DNA from: Apostichopus japonicus
Lineage: Eukaryota > Echinodermata > Holothuroidea > Aspidochirotida > Stichopodidae
Length of the DNA stretch: 64,000 nt
Assembly: GCF_037975245.1 (NCBI RefSeq)
Contig: NC_092575.1
Coordinates: forward strand, 7,599,001 to 7,663,000
Direction: 5' to 3'
Shown: in pieces, positions 33,543 through 48,500 of the stretch
How positions within the stretch are numbered: position 1 is the first letter of the stretch
How the letters are laid out: each line of letters starts with the position of its first letter
Translations under genes and position numbers: made by a program
The notes under the pieces: generated by a model
Databases searched by the model: none
What the model was told of the DNA's origin: nothing
What the model saw: only the letters and a program-made list of their open reading frames with translations

Positions 33543-36500
33543 ATGGAACCTGTCTCTTCTGCAGACTTGGATCTTTCGGAAAGAGAACAAGAAACAAAGT
33601 TGATGCACCAAGCCGACCAAGGAGAAACTGGCAACCCTAGGAAAGTTTTTGTCGGAAATATTTGTTATGAGGTAATATCATGTGGAGTGGAAGAACATCT
33701 CCACTTTTCTGCAGTTTTGTATGGTTGGTCATATTTTCTTTCCTTTTTCTTTGCTTTGTTTGTTAATTTACACTTAAGAAAAGTTATGAATTCAATGTTT
33801 GGGTATGAATTATGAAAACATTATACCAACATTATCCATGCATAGTGCATACATGTAGTTATTATTGTAAATTATTTCATTTTCATATTAAATGCTTTCA
33901 CCTCAAATATTCCTTTGACTAAGTTCTGCGATTTGCCATTGATTTGTGTATCACTGGCCCTTGGCGGTTATTTAAATTTCCAAGACATGTAAAATTATTT
34001 CACTGCATAGAACAGGAATATTCTGAACAGTTCATTAGTAAGTAATTAACCTTTATTCTAATAATTTTTTGATGTAGGTCAGAAGTGGTGACCTGAAGTC
34101 GTTTTTCAAATCTTTTGGTGATGTTAAATTTGTCCAACTCTTGTGGGATAAAGGAAGAAGAAGATTTAAAGGGTAAGTAAAAAGAAGTTTTGATGTTCCA
34201 TTGATGTCATTTTCTCAGTTTGTTAGAGAGACATTACCATCATTATATCCAATTCAATGTGCTTCACTCCTCTGAATTTTCCTAAATATAATGGACAAAA
34301 TTTCCATTTATGAACTATACAGTAAACATTAAAGTTTCTTAATTGTTAGTAGTAAATGGAATCAATTAAAGTACATTTTGAATTTGCGGGGAGTGAATTA
34401 AACTTTCACATATCTTTAATTTCATTTTTAGGTCAGCATTTGTCACTTTTTGCTCCAATGAAGGTGCTGTGAGTGCTAAATCTGCCCCCGAGGATGCTAG
34501 AACCTTAAACGGCAGGTCGGTGAGAATGAAATCGTCTTTATCTTCCTTCACCATTTTAATGTTGAAATAATGTAATTATCAGAAATTCTTAAACTCCTTT
34601 TTGTCCTTCAATAACCATCTTTTGTAAAGACAGACTTTTCATTTCATGTTGGTACAAATATGTGAGAGAATTACGTGCATTTGTGAGAGAAATATATCAA
34701 GGACAACCATTATATTTTTGATATTCACTGAATGAGAAATGAGAAAATTTTACTGTATCTAGTAAAGGCAATGGTAAGTTGCTTATTGGGGTATTTCATG
34801 AATTCTGTTCTCAACTCTAGACACATGTGTAATGCAAAGTAGTTTATCATTGATTTGTACTTCTGTTATAGTTTAGAAACATTCTTTTTGTAGGGCTAAT
34901 ATTCTATTCTTTGCTTATGATATTCTCATTGGTTTGTATTTTCTGCTACAGTCTTCAAGATTCTGTCCATGGCAAATATTATCGTGTTAGGTTAACTGTT
35001 TCCTTGACTTCTTTTTTAGAAGAAGCTCCTGCTAGGAATGAAATATCAGCTCCACAATCTGTCAACTGATACGAGATGCATCAAGTTACATCAAATTGCA
35101 ATGTGTACATTAAACAATGCAGTGTTAAAACAAATTGTTCTATTCATTAAAATAAACCGCTTTTGAAGTTTTACTAGGATGTGAGGAACGTAGCTGAAGA
35201 AACAACAAACATGTTTCATGATACTTCCTAAAGTTGTCAATTATAACATTTTACTAAAAGAGCCTTTGATTTGATTTGATTTTATTCGCACTCAGATTGT
35301 TCAAAATACAAAAATATTACAAAGACAAAATAGACAAAAAGGACGGAATTGAAAAGAACAAAAAGAGTAACAGGAGCTAAACCCATTAGGCTGACAGAAT
35401 GTCGGCCCATTCCCAATGGGGCCCTATACTGTTGACGAAAAATTGCACTTTCAATGGTAAATACTATGGAAACCAATAAATAAGACACAAAAAGTTGCTC
35501 TTGGCCTTCAATTATAAACTCTATGTGTTACTGTCGTTGACAGGGTAATGACCATAACTGCTGCTGAAGGCCGAAGAAGACATAAGAGACAGAAGGAAAA
35601 AATCAAGTCAGAAGAATTCAATGATGAGGTGAGTATATTATATGAACAGCCGAGACCACAGATAAAAGAAAGTACAATGTGAAAAAGTAGCTTGTTTTAT
35701 TCCTAAATCCACATTCCACTTTTCAAATATTTCTCTCATAATCCCAGTGAATGGTTTCATATTCATGATCCGTGTGAAAGTATTTCTTCTAGTCCAGATT
35801 AGTTTCATTTGTCTGATAATAATAACAACTCCAACGCAACCATGTGCAAAGTTTCGTAGACCTAAAAGCAACTGCTACTGTACATTTAAAGTGTTGTTCA
35901 GCTAGGGTAATTGTTAATGATTGATCACTAGTAGTGAAATAAAGTTGTTTTTGTGTTTCTGTTTACAGACCCCTGAACAAAGCACAGATAAATCACAAGT
36001 ACCAGATCAGACAACAGAAATAAACCTTGAATCGTTGACTGTGACTGATGCTAAACAAACACAGATTATCGTTGAAGACCAATCACTCGCAGGATCTCTT
36101 CCTGACGATATCCTCCTCTCAATCTTTTCTTCTCTCCAAGTAGCAGACAGGATCAGAGTAGAAAGAGGTAAGAATAAAACTCACACATTGTTTTCATTTT
36201 TTTTTTCGGATGGGGGGCTGGGGAATTTGAGGATATAACATTCCATAAGTCTGTACAGTATTTCTGTATCTTATGTTGTATTTTCAGGGACTTATCAGAA
36301 ATATGTGTTTGCCCTGTTCTTGAATGTTCATCACAGAACTGAAATACGTGGATGCTTCTGAAGGGCTATGACTTAGTAGCATTGGTATCTGTTGAAATAA
36401 ATGTGTCATGTGACATAATATTTATACAATGCCATCTTTGTCTGTAACTCTGTGTGGTATAGATGGTATATCTATATAGGTTTGTCTCGGAATGTGATGT

Positions 36501-39500
36501 AAGAAAAGAAACCCACTGTCTTTTTAAAAGACCTGACCTAAGAATTTAAAGTTAATTGCTTCTGATGGCTAATAGCTTGTTTACTGTACACTGTATCTCA
36601 TTTAATACTATATGCCTTGTATACTATGAATCCTAACCTTGTTCTAATCTAATCTAAGTTCCAGCATTTGCGGGCCTTGATGGACAAAGGGAGTTCTACT
36701 GCAGTTTCCCAGTGAGGGAATGGGCAGGGCGGGGGGGGGGGGGGGTTGGATGGATAGGGGAGGGATTGACCAACAAGTGATAAAAAATTAGTATGTGTTT
36801 ATTGTGGTTGTATTCTAAGAGAAATACTTACCTCTCTCCCAACTGAAAATTGTTCAGTATTATTTACTTAATTAGTTAGTTGCAGAATTTAGTAAACATA
36901 TACCTTAAGAAGTTGAGGTGTACCCAATGATCAATTTTCTGTAAAGATTTAGTGTAGCACCTTTATTTACCTGTTTTTATTATTTCCACTTCTTTAGTAT
37001 GTAAAAGATGGAGACATGCTGCATTGTTGTCATGGCAGGGATTAAAGTGCCTCCATTTTAAGAATGTTTTCAGAGGATTTTTTGGTAATGGTGAGTATTA
37101 ACTCTAGTTTTATTTTATATTCTTGTTATGATTGCAATATATATCTGTATCAGCCCACTTGATGCCCTCTCTCTGTACGACCTTGACAGCATGATTTCAA
37201 CGTTGCCTTTGGAAGAACAAATTCTAATTGTAAGGTGAAAAGAAGGGATAAGAGGAATGTTAAAGTTAGATTACTGAATTCCAACTGTTTATGGAAGGTC
37301 ATGGATTTCTTGGTTCCTTTATAAAGCCTATTTATTTGTTGACTGTTGAGGAAAATTGGACTCTATCAAGCCTCTTTTCGATCATGAAATATTCAGGAAT
37401 TACACAGGTGTCGTAGGTATTTCAGTTTGTGCCCCCTCAATGCCCGCTCTTGGTTAATCCCTCGAGCAATGTCAATTCCTTTTAATCCATTCGAAGACAT
37501 TGGAAACACATTTGTCTTCACATTATTTCATATCTGTCATTTCTTTTGTACTGTTTATTAGATACTCACGTCCTGACACACAGAATCCTGAAATCCATCC
37601 TACAGAGAGGTTGCCATGGCCTCCAGTCATTGGATGTATCAGCATCTCCTAAAATGCTGAATACTCATTCAGCAGAACTGATTGGTAAGCCATTTGTAGC
37701 TACCTATGTATTTTAGATCCTCGAGCCTGCAAGCAGGAACTCTATATTGTTCACTTTATACACTGATGAGATTAGATCTAATGACCATCTCTCAGTCACG
37801 AAATATGCTGACGACACCGCAATATCCTGTGGAATATCGAAGAGTTCGTTTGCCAATGATCAGTCAAATTATCGGAGTTCAGTGAATGATATAGTCTCAA
37901 CCTGTGATCGGAAGAATCTACTGCTCAATCTGGCAAAGTCCAAGGAAATGTGCTTTGCTAACGCTAGCATAAAGCACGAAGGTCTCTTATCGGCAGGATC
38001 AAGTAGGGTTGAAATACATGGGTCGAAGGTAGAGCACACGTCAAAGAGTGACTACTTAGGGGTATGCATAGATGGTAAACTGATATTCAGTTGTCATATA
38101 TCGAAGGCATTGAGTAAAGTGTATTACATGCTGTCCAGCTTGGCTTATGTAGTATCTTTCTTCAATGAAGGTGCAAAGGAGAGTGTTTTCCGTTCTTTCA
38201 TCTTGCCACACATTATATATCCTGTACCTGTCTGGTATCACTTCATTTCCGCTTAAGATAAATCCAGACTGATAAAATTCCTTAAGTATGCATCACAAAT
38301 ACTGCATATCGACTATCAATCATTAAGAGAGGAAGTAAATGGAGCTGCTAGGAGAGACTTCGTCAGAATGACAGAAAAAATCAGGAATGACGAAAAACAC
38401 CCACTGCATGTCCCACTCATGAGTCATCTAGTGAAGTCAACCAGAACCCTCAGAAATCCAAATATCTTGCCCAAATATAGAATTCAACTGTATAGAAATT
38501 CGTTCATATACCGTGCAGCAATGTTTATACAATTTGATAGTTTAGAACCTTTATTATAGTTTCAGTAATGACTGTTTCATCATTTTATGTTTAAACCATT
38601 TAACAATCTTATTTCTTTCACTTACCATTTACCATATCATTTGTTTAATCTCAACAAGAACTGTTTTTTGATGTACGCCTATTTATAAATATTTTATATT
38701 TATACTGGTTTAAAATAAATCGAAACTCGCGAAGAAGCCATCATTGGTTTATTGAAGCCGCAAGCTGACAGAAATCAGTCTCTTAGATTCATATTTTAAC
38801 ATCCATGATGATGAATTGTCAATTATCAATTATCAACAACTCTGTAACTGGACGACAAACATTAATCTTGGAGTGACTCGAACTCGGGACCTTACGATTG
38901 AAAGGCACCGGCATTAACCACTGAGCTAGCACTCCCTGAAAGTAAGAAACAAAGTCACAATAAAAGAAAGAGCAAATTCTATGTATTGTTAGAAAAAATC
39001 ATTTAAAACTTAGATTAGTAAATCTCTCCAGTGATCCAATTAACCACCTTTGAATATTACGTAATTTACCTGTTCCAACTGATGTTCAACATTTGCAGTT
39101 TTGCATCCTGAAGATAATCACCATAGTTAGGTATTTGTCAGGTCCAAACACAATCAAGAACCAAGGTGAAAGTTGGAAGGCAGCATGTGGACGGAGAGCG
39201 TTCACTGTAATTAAAGGACTTACATCAGTTACCGATCAATAGTTGCTGGTCTTGTCTTCCCAAAGTCGTTCATTACATCAGCTCTTAAAAAAGTCAGAAT
39301 TCTAGAGAAACTATTGGTTCCAACTGTACCTAAACTATCATGACCATTCAAAATCATGACTCAAACAATGTATGGCTGTCTGCTTCAGTTTCAATCCATT
39401 AATTGGTTCCAGTCCATTTATTGGTTTCAGTGCATTTATTGGTTTCAGTCCATTTATTGGTTCAGTCCATTTATTGGTTTAGTCCATTCATTCACTCCCA

Positions 39501-42500
39501 TATCTCATACCTAATACATACTACACATACTGGTAAAGCCTGTTAATATGTTTGCGTGGCACTCACTACGTCCCACACTAAGTCCCAGCAAATATTTTAA
39601 CAGACATGTTTGTTACATTCTTTTGCATCATTCATTTGGTTTGGTATGGTACAGTGTGGATATGAGTACTATCACGTTTGGTTGGGTATGGATAATTTGA
39701 TGTGACAAGGCATTCAAAATGTTCTTCAAATAAACAGCATGACAGTCTGTATTAAAGCCGGCAATTGAATATTGTTAATGTGTTTCGATTTCAGTTTGTC
39801 TACATTTTGTTCGGTGCTATCGTGTCTACAAATTATTGCATTGTATTATCTCAAGAAATCGGTACCTGACAGTTAGAATAGAAAGAAAAATGGAAAGAGA
39901 AGGAGTAAACCTTATTTAAATACCGTTATCGCAATTGACATGAATATCACATCTAATAACCAATAACGCTTTCTCCTGTTACAGGCAGGGAATGTCCGAA
40001 TTTGACGGACATAAACCTCTCAGGGATGAGAATTAACAACCACAGTCTTCAAGAAATATCAAAACACTGTACCAAACTAAAGGTATTGTGATCTGCTCGG
40101 ACCTTAGTCAAGGGGACTGGTTTTATTGGTGTGGCTGGAGGAAAGAGTAACAGAATATAGTGGCACAAACTGTATTATAAAGATTAGAGTGCATTGATAA
40201 TGCTAAGCAACACCTCACCCATATGACCTCCCCAGTACCACACCCCAGCTGTTATTTTATCTTCCTGTATGAGCTAAGGATGTCTTAAAATAATGACAAC
40301 ACTAGGATGTTAAACGCAAAGACATGTAGTTTTCGCTATTGGACTCAGAGCAGTAAGTGAAGGTTATGAAACTATCGTTTCATTTGCAACATTTGAAGAG
40401 GCAATCATTTGTAACAGCACAACAGATAATGGTGAACATTTCACAGCTGTTACATAAATCATGTAATTCTATCGTCAAAGTCACATAGGGTTAGATTGAC
40501 TGAGGTCAGACCAGGTCAGGTCAAACCAGGATAGACCATACCCAGTATAGTCTATGTATCAAACTCAAAACCCATTTGGTTTGACTAGGATTGAGTGACT
40601 AGTACATCAAAGATCCAGAAAAAAAGTCACTCTATGATTATAAGAAGACCTACCTGCATGCATGGTCGAAAATTAATTGGTCTGTTTACAGTAGCCAAGG
40701 TGGTTAGTTATGAGCCAACTAAAATAAATAAGGAGATGTTTCACTCTGATTTTCATAATTTTAATCTTTGTGCTTACTCACTAAATGTGAATGTTACCAT
40801 CTTGAATATTGCAATTGAATTCACAAATAAAAACAGATGAAATTTGAAATTCAGTGGTTGCAATGAATCGTTTGTCATTTCAGAAAGTGCAGTTGAGGCG
40901 TTGCTATGACATTGGTGAGAAGGGGTAAGAGTTTTCTTGTATTTCAGTATCCCTTTTTTGCTACAAATCTTACCATTTGATGCCAAAAAAGCTGTAAGTT
41001 TTGCATATTTCTCATTAATTTAAGGAATGAAAAAACTCCTAATTTTGCAATGCTATCAGATAACATATTGACTGAAGAGAAATGAGCTCTTTGGCACAAA
41101 GCCAAATATCGAAAGTTGGAATGTCTAGCTTGGAACTGTTCACTGAGGTCTTTTGACACTGGGTGGGGGGGGTCCATTGACCTTGGGGGCCTTTGTAATT
41201 ACTTCGTCAGCCTCTTGGATAATTCAGCACTGCTCATGACCATTGTACTGTTTATATTTTTCATCCATAAAAATAACTAATTTTAACTCTCGTATTAAAG
41301 GTAACACGTCTATGATAAACTGATGAAACTTGAACTGTTTATAACCCACAATCTTCATGGACAAATTTTCAGATTCTGGTGGCTGTTTAAAAATTGTCCT
41401 GATATCGAATACTTTGATGGAAGAGAAAACATGAGAATAACAGGACAGGTTCGTATTGGAAATAAAACTTTCCATCGCAGAAAAATTTGATAGTTAAATC
41501 ACAGCTTGCATGAACTTACATTTTTCCATAATTAGACTCTTGCCATTGATTTCTTCGCATGAATATTCATGTATTGTAATGCTCCTTTTTACCATCTTCA
41601 TCCCTTTTTTTTATATCGTCCCTTCTTTACAGTCTGATCCCTTCTCTGTGTTATCCAATTTTTTTTATCTTATCCCATAACTTGTCATACTCCTTAGAAT
41701 GTGTTATTTTACATGATGAGTTCATTTATCAAATTTGCAGGCTTCTCCCACATTTGTGGACGCATAAGCGTCGTAAAAGTAACTGCTGATTAATATTATG
41801 ATATTATTGAGACTAATTTGATCATTTTTAAGTTATCCATTTTAAGATGGATGAACCCTAGAATGTAACATTCGCAATCAGCCAAACTGTAGTGATACTT
41901 ACATGTAATAGCGTAATGCTGTGCAACCAATCGTGTTGGAAACTAAAATACATAGTGGCGAAATAGAAATTTCTTCATCTATTCTTTATTTACAAAAATT
42001 TCCGTAAATCATCAGTCATTATAGGTTTTTTCAATGATTTACTTCTACAATAATTATAGCTCTGATTTATTCATTGTAGTGTTTCCACCTGTTAAATCCT
42101 GCCTGCCATACCGTGCTGGTCGATGACTGTTCTAATCTGAGCGATATGGGTATGAAGAGGCTGACAGATAAATGTCCCCAGATGAAAACTCTTGCCATCA
42201 GTAAATGTTTCGGGCTCACCGGTGATTCTGTCTGCAGAATCTCAGAGGTGAGGTCCATGTTTAATATATACACTAAATTGACCTTCCAATGTCAGTATAT
42301 TTTATTGCTGTAATTTCATTTCACAACAGAAATAGGTGGATAGAGTTCTAATTCATCTATTTTTTCTTGGGGTTTGACACCCAATCCCCATCCTTTTGCC
42401 CTATTGATTATTTTCATGCAAAAATATTTGGTCCAAAAGGAACTATCTTTGCCCTTTCTGACTCTTGTTTCCTAATTTCTTCCCCCTGTTTTTCAAAATG

Positions 42501-45500
42501 TTCAGTATTAAAATATGTTTAGAATCTGTAATGCTTCTTTTAGGCAAACCCAATAGTGTAATTGGCTTGTCCATTTAGTTGAATATATCACTGTTTAAGA
42601 TAACTCAGTATTTTGAAAAATGTGTAATTCCTCTGTTAAAAATATTTTTTATCTTAAACTGACAACAGAGAATCCAACAATGAAATACTATATAATTTAT
42701 CTTTGAAAAAGTTGTTTTGGAAATGTCTTATATGAAGTAAAAGAGCTCTTTCTATCCCTATGCCTTCCTTCTGATGACCCAATCTATTTGTCTGTTTGTT
42801 AGACTAGGCAGGCCAGCCACTTTGATTGGTGAACCTCCCATGTAACAAAGGTTTTTTTTAAAATCTTAAATCTGATTGTTAAATTTTATTGATGTTATGT
42901 GCATTTTAAGATGTTACATTTAGTTATCTGCTACAGATTGAAAATTAATTCACTACATTATGTTACAAAATTGAATCAGTCAATTGTCAGCTCACATTTT
43001 GAGCATCAGACCTCCGAATTCTTTTATAACTTTGTAGTAGTTGCTTCACCTTCAATGTTTGTAATCCTTGACATTTTACAGTTTTGAGCTACACAATTTA
43101 TCATTTCTCATCAATAATGAAAAAACCATGAATATTTGATAATTTTTGCAATTTTCTCTATTCCACTTTATTTTGAAGCTGTTTACATCTTTAGAAAAGC
43201 TCTACCTCATTGGGGATTATCCATCAGGTACGTTCAGATCAAGTTTTCTTCCAGTATAAATATCAGGCAATTTCTAAATACGAAGATTGTGACTAAACCT
43301 TAAAGAAGGAAATCAATCATTTAAAATGAAGATAGTAAAATTTTAAATGAACAAGATAAGCATTAGTGAAAGTTAAGCCTAACAATGAAAAGATTTTTAC
43401 TTATAATCTTTAATACTCTCTAAATTAGACAAATTATGCACAGCACAATTAGGTGTTTACAGGGGTATTTATGGTTTAGAATGAAGGGGATGGCTGTTGC
43501 AATTACAAAAATTTGTCATAACCCTTATATTAATAAAAGAAAGGCTTTTTGTGCAGTTTCATTGACTTTATGAAAAAGGAACAGTGCAATTCATAATTTA
43601 AGGACTAAGGTTATTCTTATGTGGTTATTGCCTGGTTAATATTAAAGAATAAAAGATTACATCAGTTGGGGATGAATTTGATAAAAAATACCCCAAAATG
43701 CACAGAATTGGATGATGTTGCCAGTTTGGGTTTCGATGATAATCGTAACCTTTGCATTCATGATGGCATATGTGTGTGTGTGAGTGCGATTGTGAAGCCC
43801 AGCTTGTAAACACGATATCTCAAGAAGAGAAGGTCAATGTTATATTCCGTGTGTAGAAGTACCACGTTGAGTACAAGAAGCTTGTTGTTTTTGGCAGAGG
43901 TCAAAGGTCATTTGAGGTCACCAGGGGTCAAATTGTGAAAACCTTGTAAACACGATATCTCAAGAAGGGAAGGTCAGACCAATTTTATATTTAATGTGCA
44001 GAAGTACGACATTGAGTACAAGAAGCCTGTTGTATTTGGTCAAAGTCAAAGGTCATTTGGGGTCACCAGGGGTAAAATTGTGAAAACCTTTTAAACAAGA
44101 TTTTTCAATACTGGAAGCTTGGGCCGACCTCATATTTGCTATGTAAAAGTACCACATTGAGTTAAAGAAGCCTATTGTTTTTGATGGAGGTCAAATTTCA
44201 TTTGGGGTCATCAGAGGTCAATCGTTAAACCTTTGTAAACATGTACACTCTCACTATACATTATGTCAGATTCATGAAGAAAACTGCTCATGTTACATCA
44301 TCAAAACCACAATGCATTGCTGCATTCTGGTTTAAGTTTGCAATAGATCCATCATCATCAAAAGACATCCTAATAGTTTTCTTTAAATGTCTTCTTTTTT
44401 GCTTCTTCTTTTTATGGCTGCAGTCAAATATGTGTAGTAGCAAGTAGATGACAGAATAGCCTCTTATCAGCTTCCTTACTGTTTTATTTGAAAATGTGAT
44501 AATGTAAGTTGTAAATTGTGACTGTTTCTTCTGCAGTTCCCTCTGTGTCTCTCTATCAGCTTGGCATGCTCCCTTCTCTGGAATATCTTCATCTGAGAGA
44601 CAACCTCAACGTATCCGATGATGTCCTCCTCAGGATATCGAAAGGATGCCAGAAATTAAAGTGAGTATCTTCTTCAAATCTTGTCAGGATTAGATAAATC
44701 TTTTAGAATGCTAAAGTTATTAATGAAATGTAGCAACGAATATTTCTCTCAAGGGTCTTACACTCTCAAGTTATTCAGATATATGGAGGAGGTTCAGTTA
44801 AATAGTACAATGTATGTTAATGGGGGCTTTTGTGTAGATTGCAGTAAACCACTTGTTGTAGTAAATGAGTGACCATTCATGACTGTCTACCTTATTAGGT
44901 GTAATAAACCATTGTTGACTGTCTAGCATATTTGGCGTGACCATTATTAACTCTCTGGCATATGTGGCGGCAGTACTGATGGTCATATCTGTGTGTAACG
45001 AAACGTCCAGCGAAATTTCCACGACAGATGGTTGTTTACTCTAATGAAAGTCATTTAGTGATATGCTCTTAAGGGCCTGTACTTAGCTTTGTTAACCACT
45101 TTTATGACAGCAGCATTTGTCATTTTTTAATTATTCTATGGCTTAGTGTATCTGCTGGAAGAAGCAGGTTATTATAAAACCTGGCAGATGAGGAAGAACA
45201 AATTGATTCCATGGAAATAGTACACATCTGCTGTGAAAATATAATGCAATGCAATTAGAAATTGGCCTTTTTTTGTTTGTCTCAGAATCAATGAAGGAAA
45301 CTCTATGATAAACACAGGGAAAATTCACTAAAACATTAAAACATAAACAGTTGTTTGTCCAGAGGAATTCAATAAACTTGTGTCTTTTAAGTAATATTGC
45401 ACTCTGTTAAAACAAATATAACCTGTCTTAAATACCATATTTTTGGGCTGTTGCAACCAGTGAGAGAGTTCTTTTTTTATTTTTGGAAATCTGTTAAAAC

Positions 45501-48500
45501 TACAGTTGGTATTTGGTGCAAACTTATAAATACCAAGCTGGCATGAATTTTTTTCCCTATTGTAGGTTTCTGGATATTTCTGGTTGTTACAAGCTGGTCA
45601 CGACAGTTGGCATTTTCGTACTCAGTACTTGCACTGCCTTGGAAGACATCAATATCAGCTATATTGACAAGGTAGGTACAAATTAGACACATGTTATTGA
45701 TTAAAAGCCAGCACCACGCTGACACTCTGACAAAGACATGTCTCAACTCGATTGTTATGAATTAGTCTACACTTTTGACTTTCCTTTGGTAGTCACGACC
45801 TTTGTGACCCTTAATTGAAAACAGATTCATTGACTAAAAAGAATATTCTGGTGGCTAAAGTTGATTGCTGAACAAAAATGCTGAAAATTGTCTGAATCTA
45901 ACTGTGGAAACCACATCCTAATAGCATTTTATATTGTGAAGATATGAATTTTTAAAATTTTGTGATATTTTGTAAATGCATCTGGCAACAGCAGTATGGA
46001 TGATGTCATCATGACACTTCCGCTGAAAATGTCTTTGTTTTTCTTTATAATATCACAATGATTTGTTCACAAACAAAGAGAATATTTCTACAAAAAGATG
46101 CATTTTGATGAAATTCTAAATACAGAGAACTTTGACACCTGTGCAAAAATTCCAAATGAATCAAGTTTCAAGGACAAATAAACAATAAGATTATAATAGC
46201 CTTAGTAAAGCTTTCAAACAGCATTTGTCCAGATGACATCACAGACCCCCTACTGTGATCCAACTTCCTGGAGTAGTTGAGGGTTTAGTCAGTCAAAAAC
46301 GGTCACATTCAGTCTAACACATCTCAAGTTAGGGGCACGATATTGAGATGGGGTTTTCAACTAGCAGTGTGGAATATTTTTCTCTTTAATAAAATTTTCA
46401 CATTGTCTGTCACCAGAAAACCCTTTTAATCCTATGATAAACTAGCATCAATAGAAGGGAAGTGTACAAGTGACACTGGATAGGCTTACAGACTACACTG
46501 AGCATGTGAATGATAGGCTGTTCAATTCATTCAACGCTGTCATTATAAAGAAGGCCAATGAAGACAGCTGTGCATATTCATGCAAACAGATGTCCTTATA
46601 TTTTCATGACACTGACATTGCAACTCTAACACATACAAACTCTTTGTTTACATGATTTTATAGAATATTTTCAGTAATTTTTCAATTCTTAACACATTTG
46701 CATCCTTCATGGAATTCTCCATTCTTTTTGTTCTTTCCTAGGTGACTGATGATGCCATAGAGACTCTAGCTATCAATTGTCCATTGAGGCGATTGATTGC
46801 CAGGACTTGCCCAGAAATTACAGATCAGGGTGAGTTTTAACTGCAAAAGTGTAACTTGTTTTTATATAATTACATCAGTAACTGAATAACTGACAGAATA
46901 TTGACTGCAAAATTTAAAATAATGGAAAATAGCAAACTGTTTTTTTATCTTGGTGATCTTTTAGATTTTCTAAAGTTGTCTCTTTGCCACATAATTGAAA
47001 GAAATCATGTTAGTTTACAAATTGTAAGAACTGAAAACCTGCAGAAGGGGGGGGGGGGAGGATGGGGCCGGGAGGGGGTTTTCTTTTTCTTCCAATTTAA
47101 GTAACACTGACTCACCAACTGCAAGTGCTAATTTAGCTTGTTAAATCTTTTTGGCGTCTTGTAAACCTTGGTAACAAATGGACCTTTTTCATTCTCATTT
47201 ATCTGATAATGAAGATGGTTTAGCTGAATAATTAAGATTGAACTGATGTTAGTCCAGTCATATATCCTTGAGGTTTCATGTCTTTTGGGTAATGTTTGCA
47301 TCGCTATAATGCTACACCCTACAATGCCGTATACTCTCATTGGTCGATCTGTTCCTTAATTTCTTGAATTATTGTCTTCCTGTAACTTACAGTTATCATT
47401 GTCATAAATGTTAATGGGGCTGAATTCCTATTGTCTCAAGTAGTGGTGGGTATAAAACACACATTTTGCTCTCTGAAGGGTTTGATTATGTGTTAGGCTA
47501 TGAAGCCTATATATTATATCTTAGAGCAATCCAAATAATGGAGATTAAACAGTTCAAGTTCCTTTGATATCGATTTATTCTCTTCTCTCAACTATATGGC
47601 CGTTACTCTAAAAAACCATGATTATGAGAGATTCTGAGTCTTGCAATAAGTCAGATCCGATGTTGATGATCTGCAACGTTCTGGGATGTGGTGCAGGGTC
47701 ATCATCTGTGAATTTAAATGAGAGCACATACCTAAGAATACTACTGTGAATGAGGAAGTTGCCCCAAAGAGCCAATCACAAGTAAACAAGAAAAGTTTAA
47801 GCATAAGTTCCATCTACAAGCTGGAAACCATTTAATTAGACAACATTTTAAGTTATTCCTGTAAAGCTTGTCTCTTATAAACGTGTGTGGAAAATTGGCA
47901 AGTAACCACACTCACTGGGAAGTTGGGAGAGATCTCCCGGGTTACTAAGGGAGTTTAAAGAAACTTTATAAATATATAAATTTCTCTTTTCTTTGCAGGT
48001 TTGATATCTTTGGCAAATCATTGCCTTACTCTCTCTGAGCTGGATGTCAGTGGCTGTGAGGAGATCACAGATAAAGGAGCGGAAGAGTTTGCCAGGATAA
48101 GAGAAGAAATGGACTCTGATGTAGCAGCTGTCTATCCTACCATACATCTAACATTAGGTGGTAAGTCAAATGTATGTATTACATGTATCTGTCTATCTAT
48201 CCTACCATACATCTAACATTAGGTGGTAAGTCAAATGTATGTATTACATGTATCTGTCTATCTATCCTACCTGTCTATCCTACCATACATCTAACATTAC
48301 TGTAGGTGGTAAGTCAAATGTATGTATTACATGTATCTGTCTATATATCCTACCTGTCTATCCTACCATACATCTAACATTAGGTGGTAAGTCAAATGTA
48401 TGTATTACATGTATCTGTCTATATATCCTACTTGTCTATCCTACCATACATCTAACATTACATTAGGTGGTAAGTCAAATGTATGTATTACATGTATCTG

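Noticed and set aside
48239-48466. ORF encoding repeated VYPTIHLTL
   Set aside because: It arises from tandem copies of the exon 16 end in the minisatellite, not from a separate gene.
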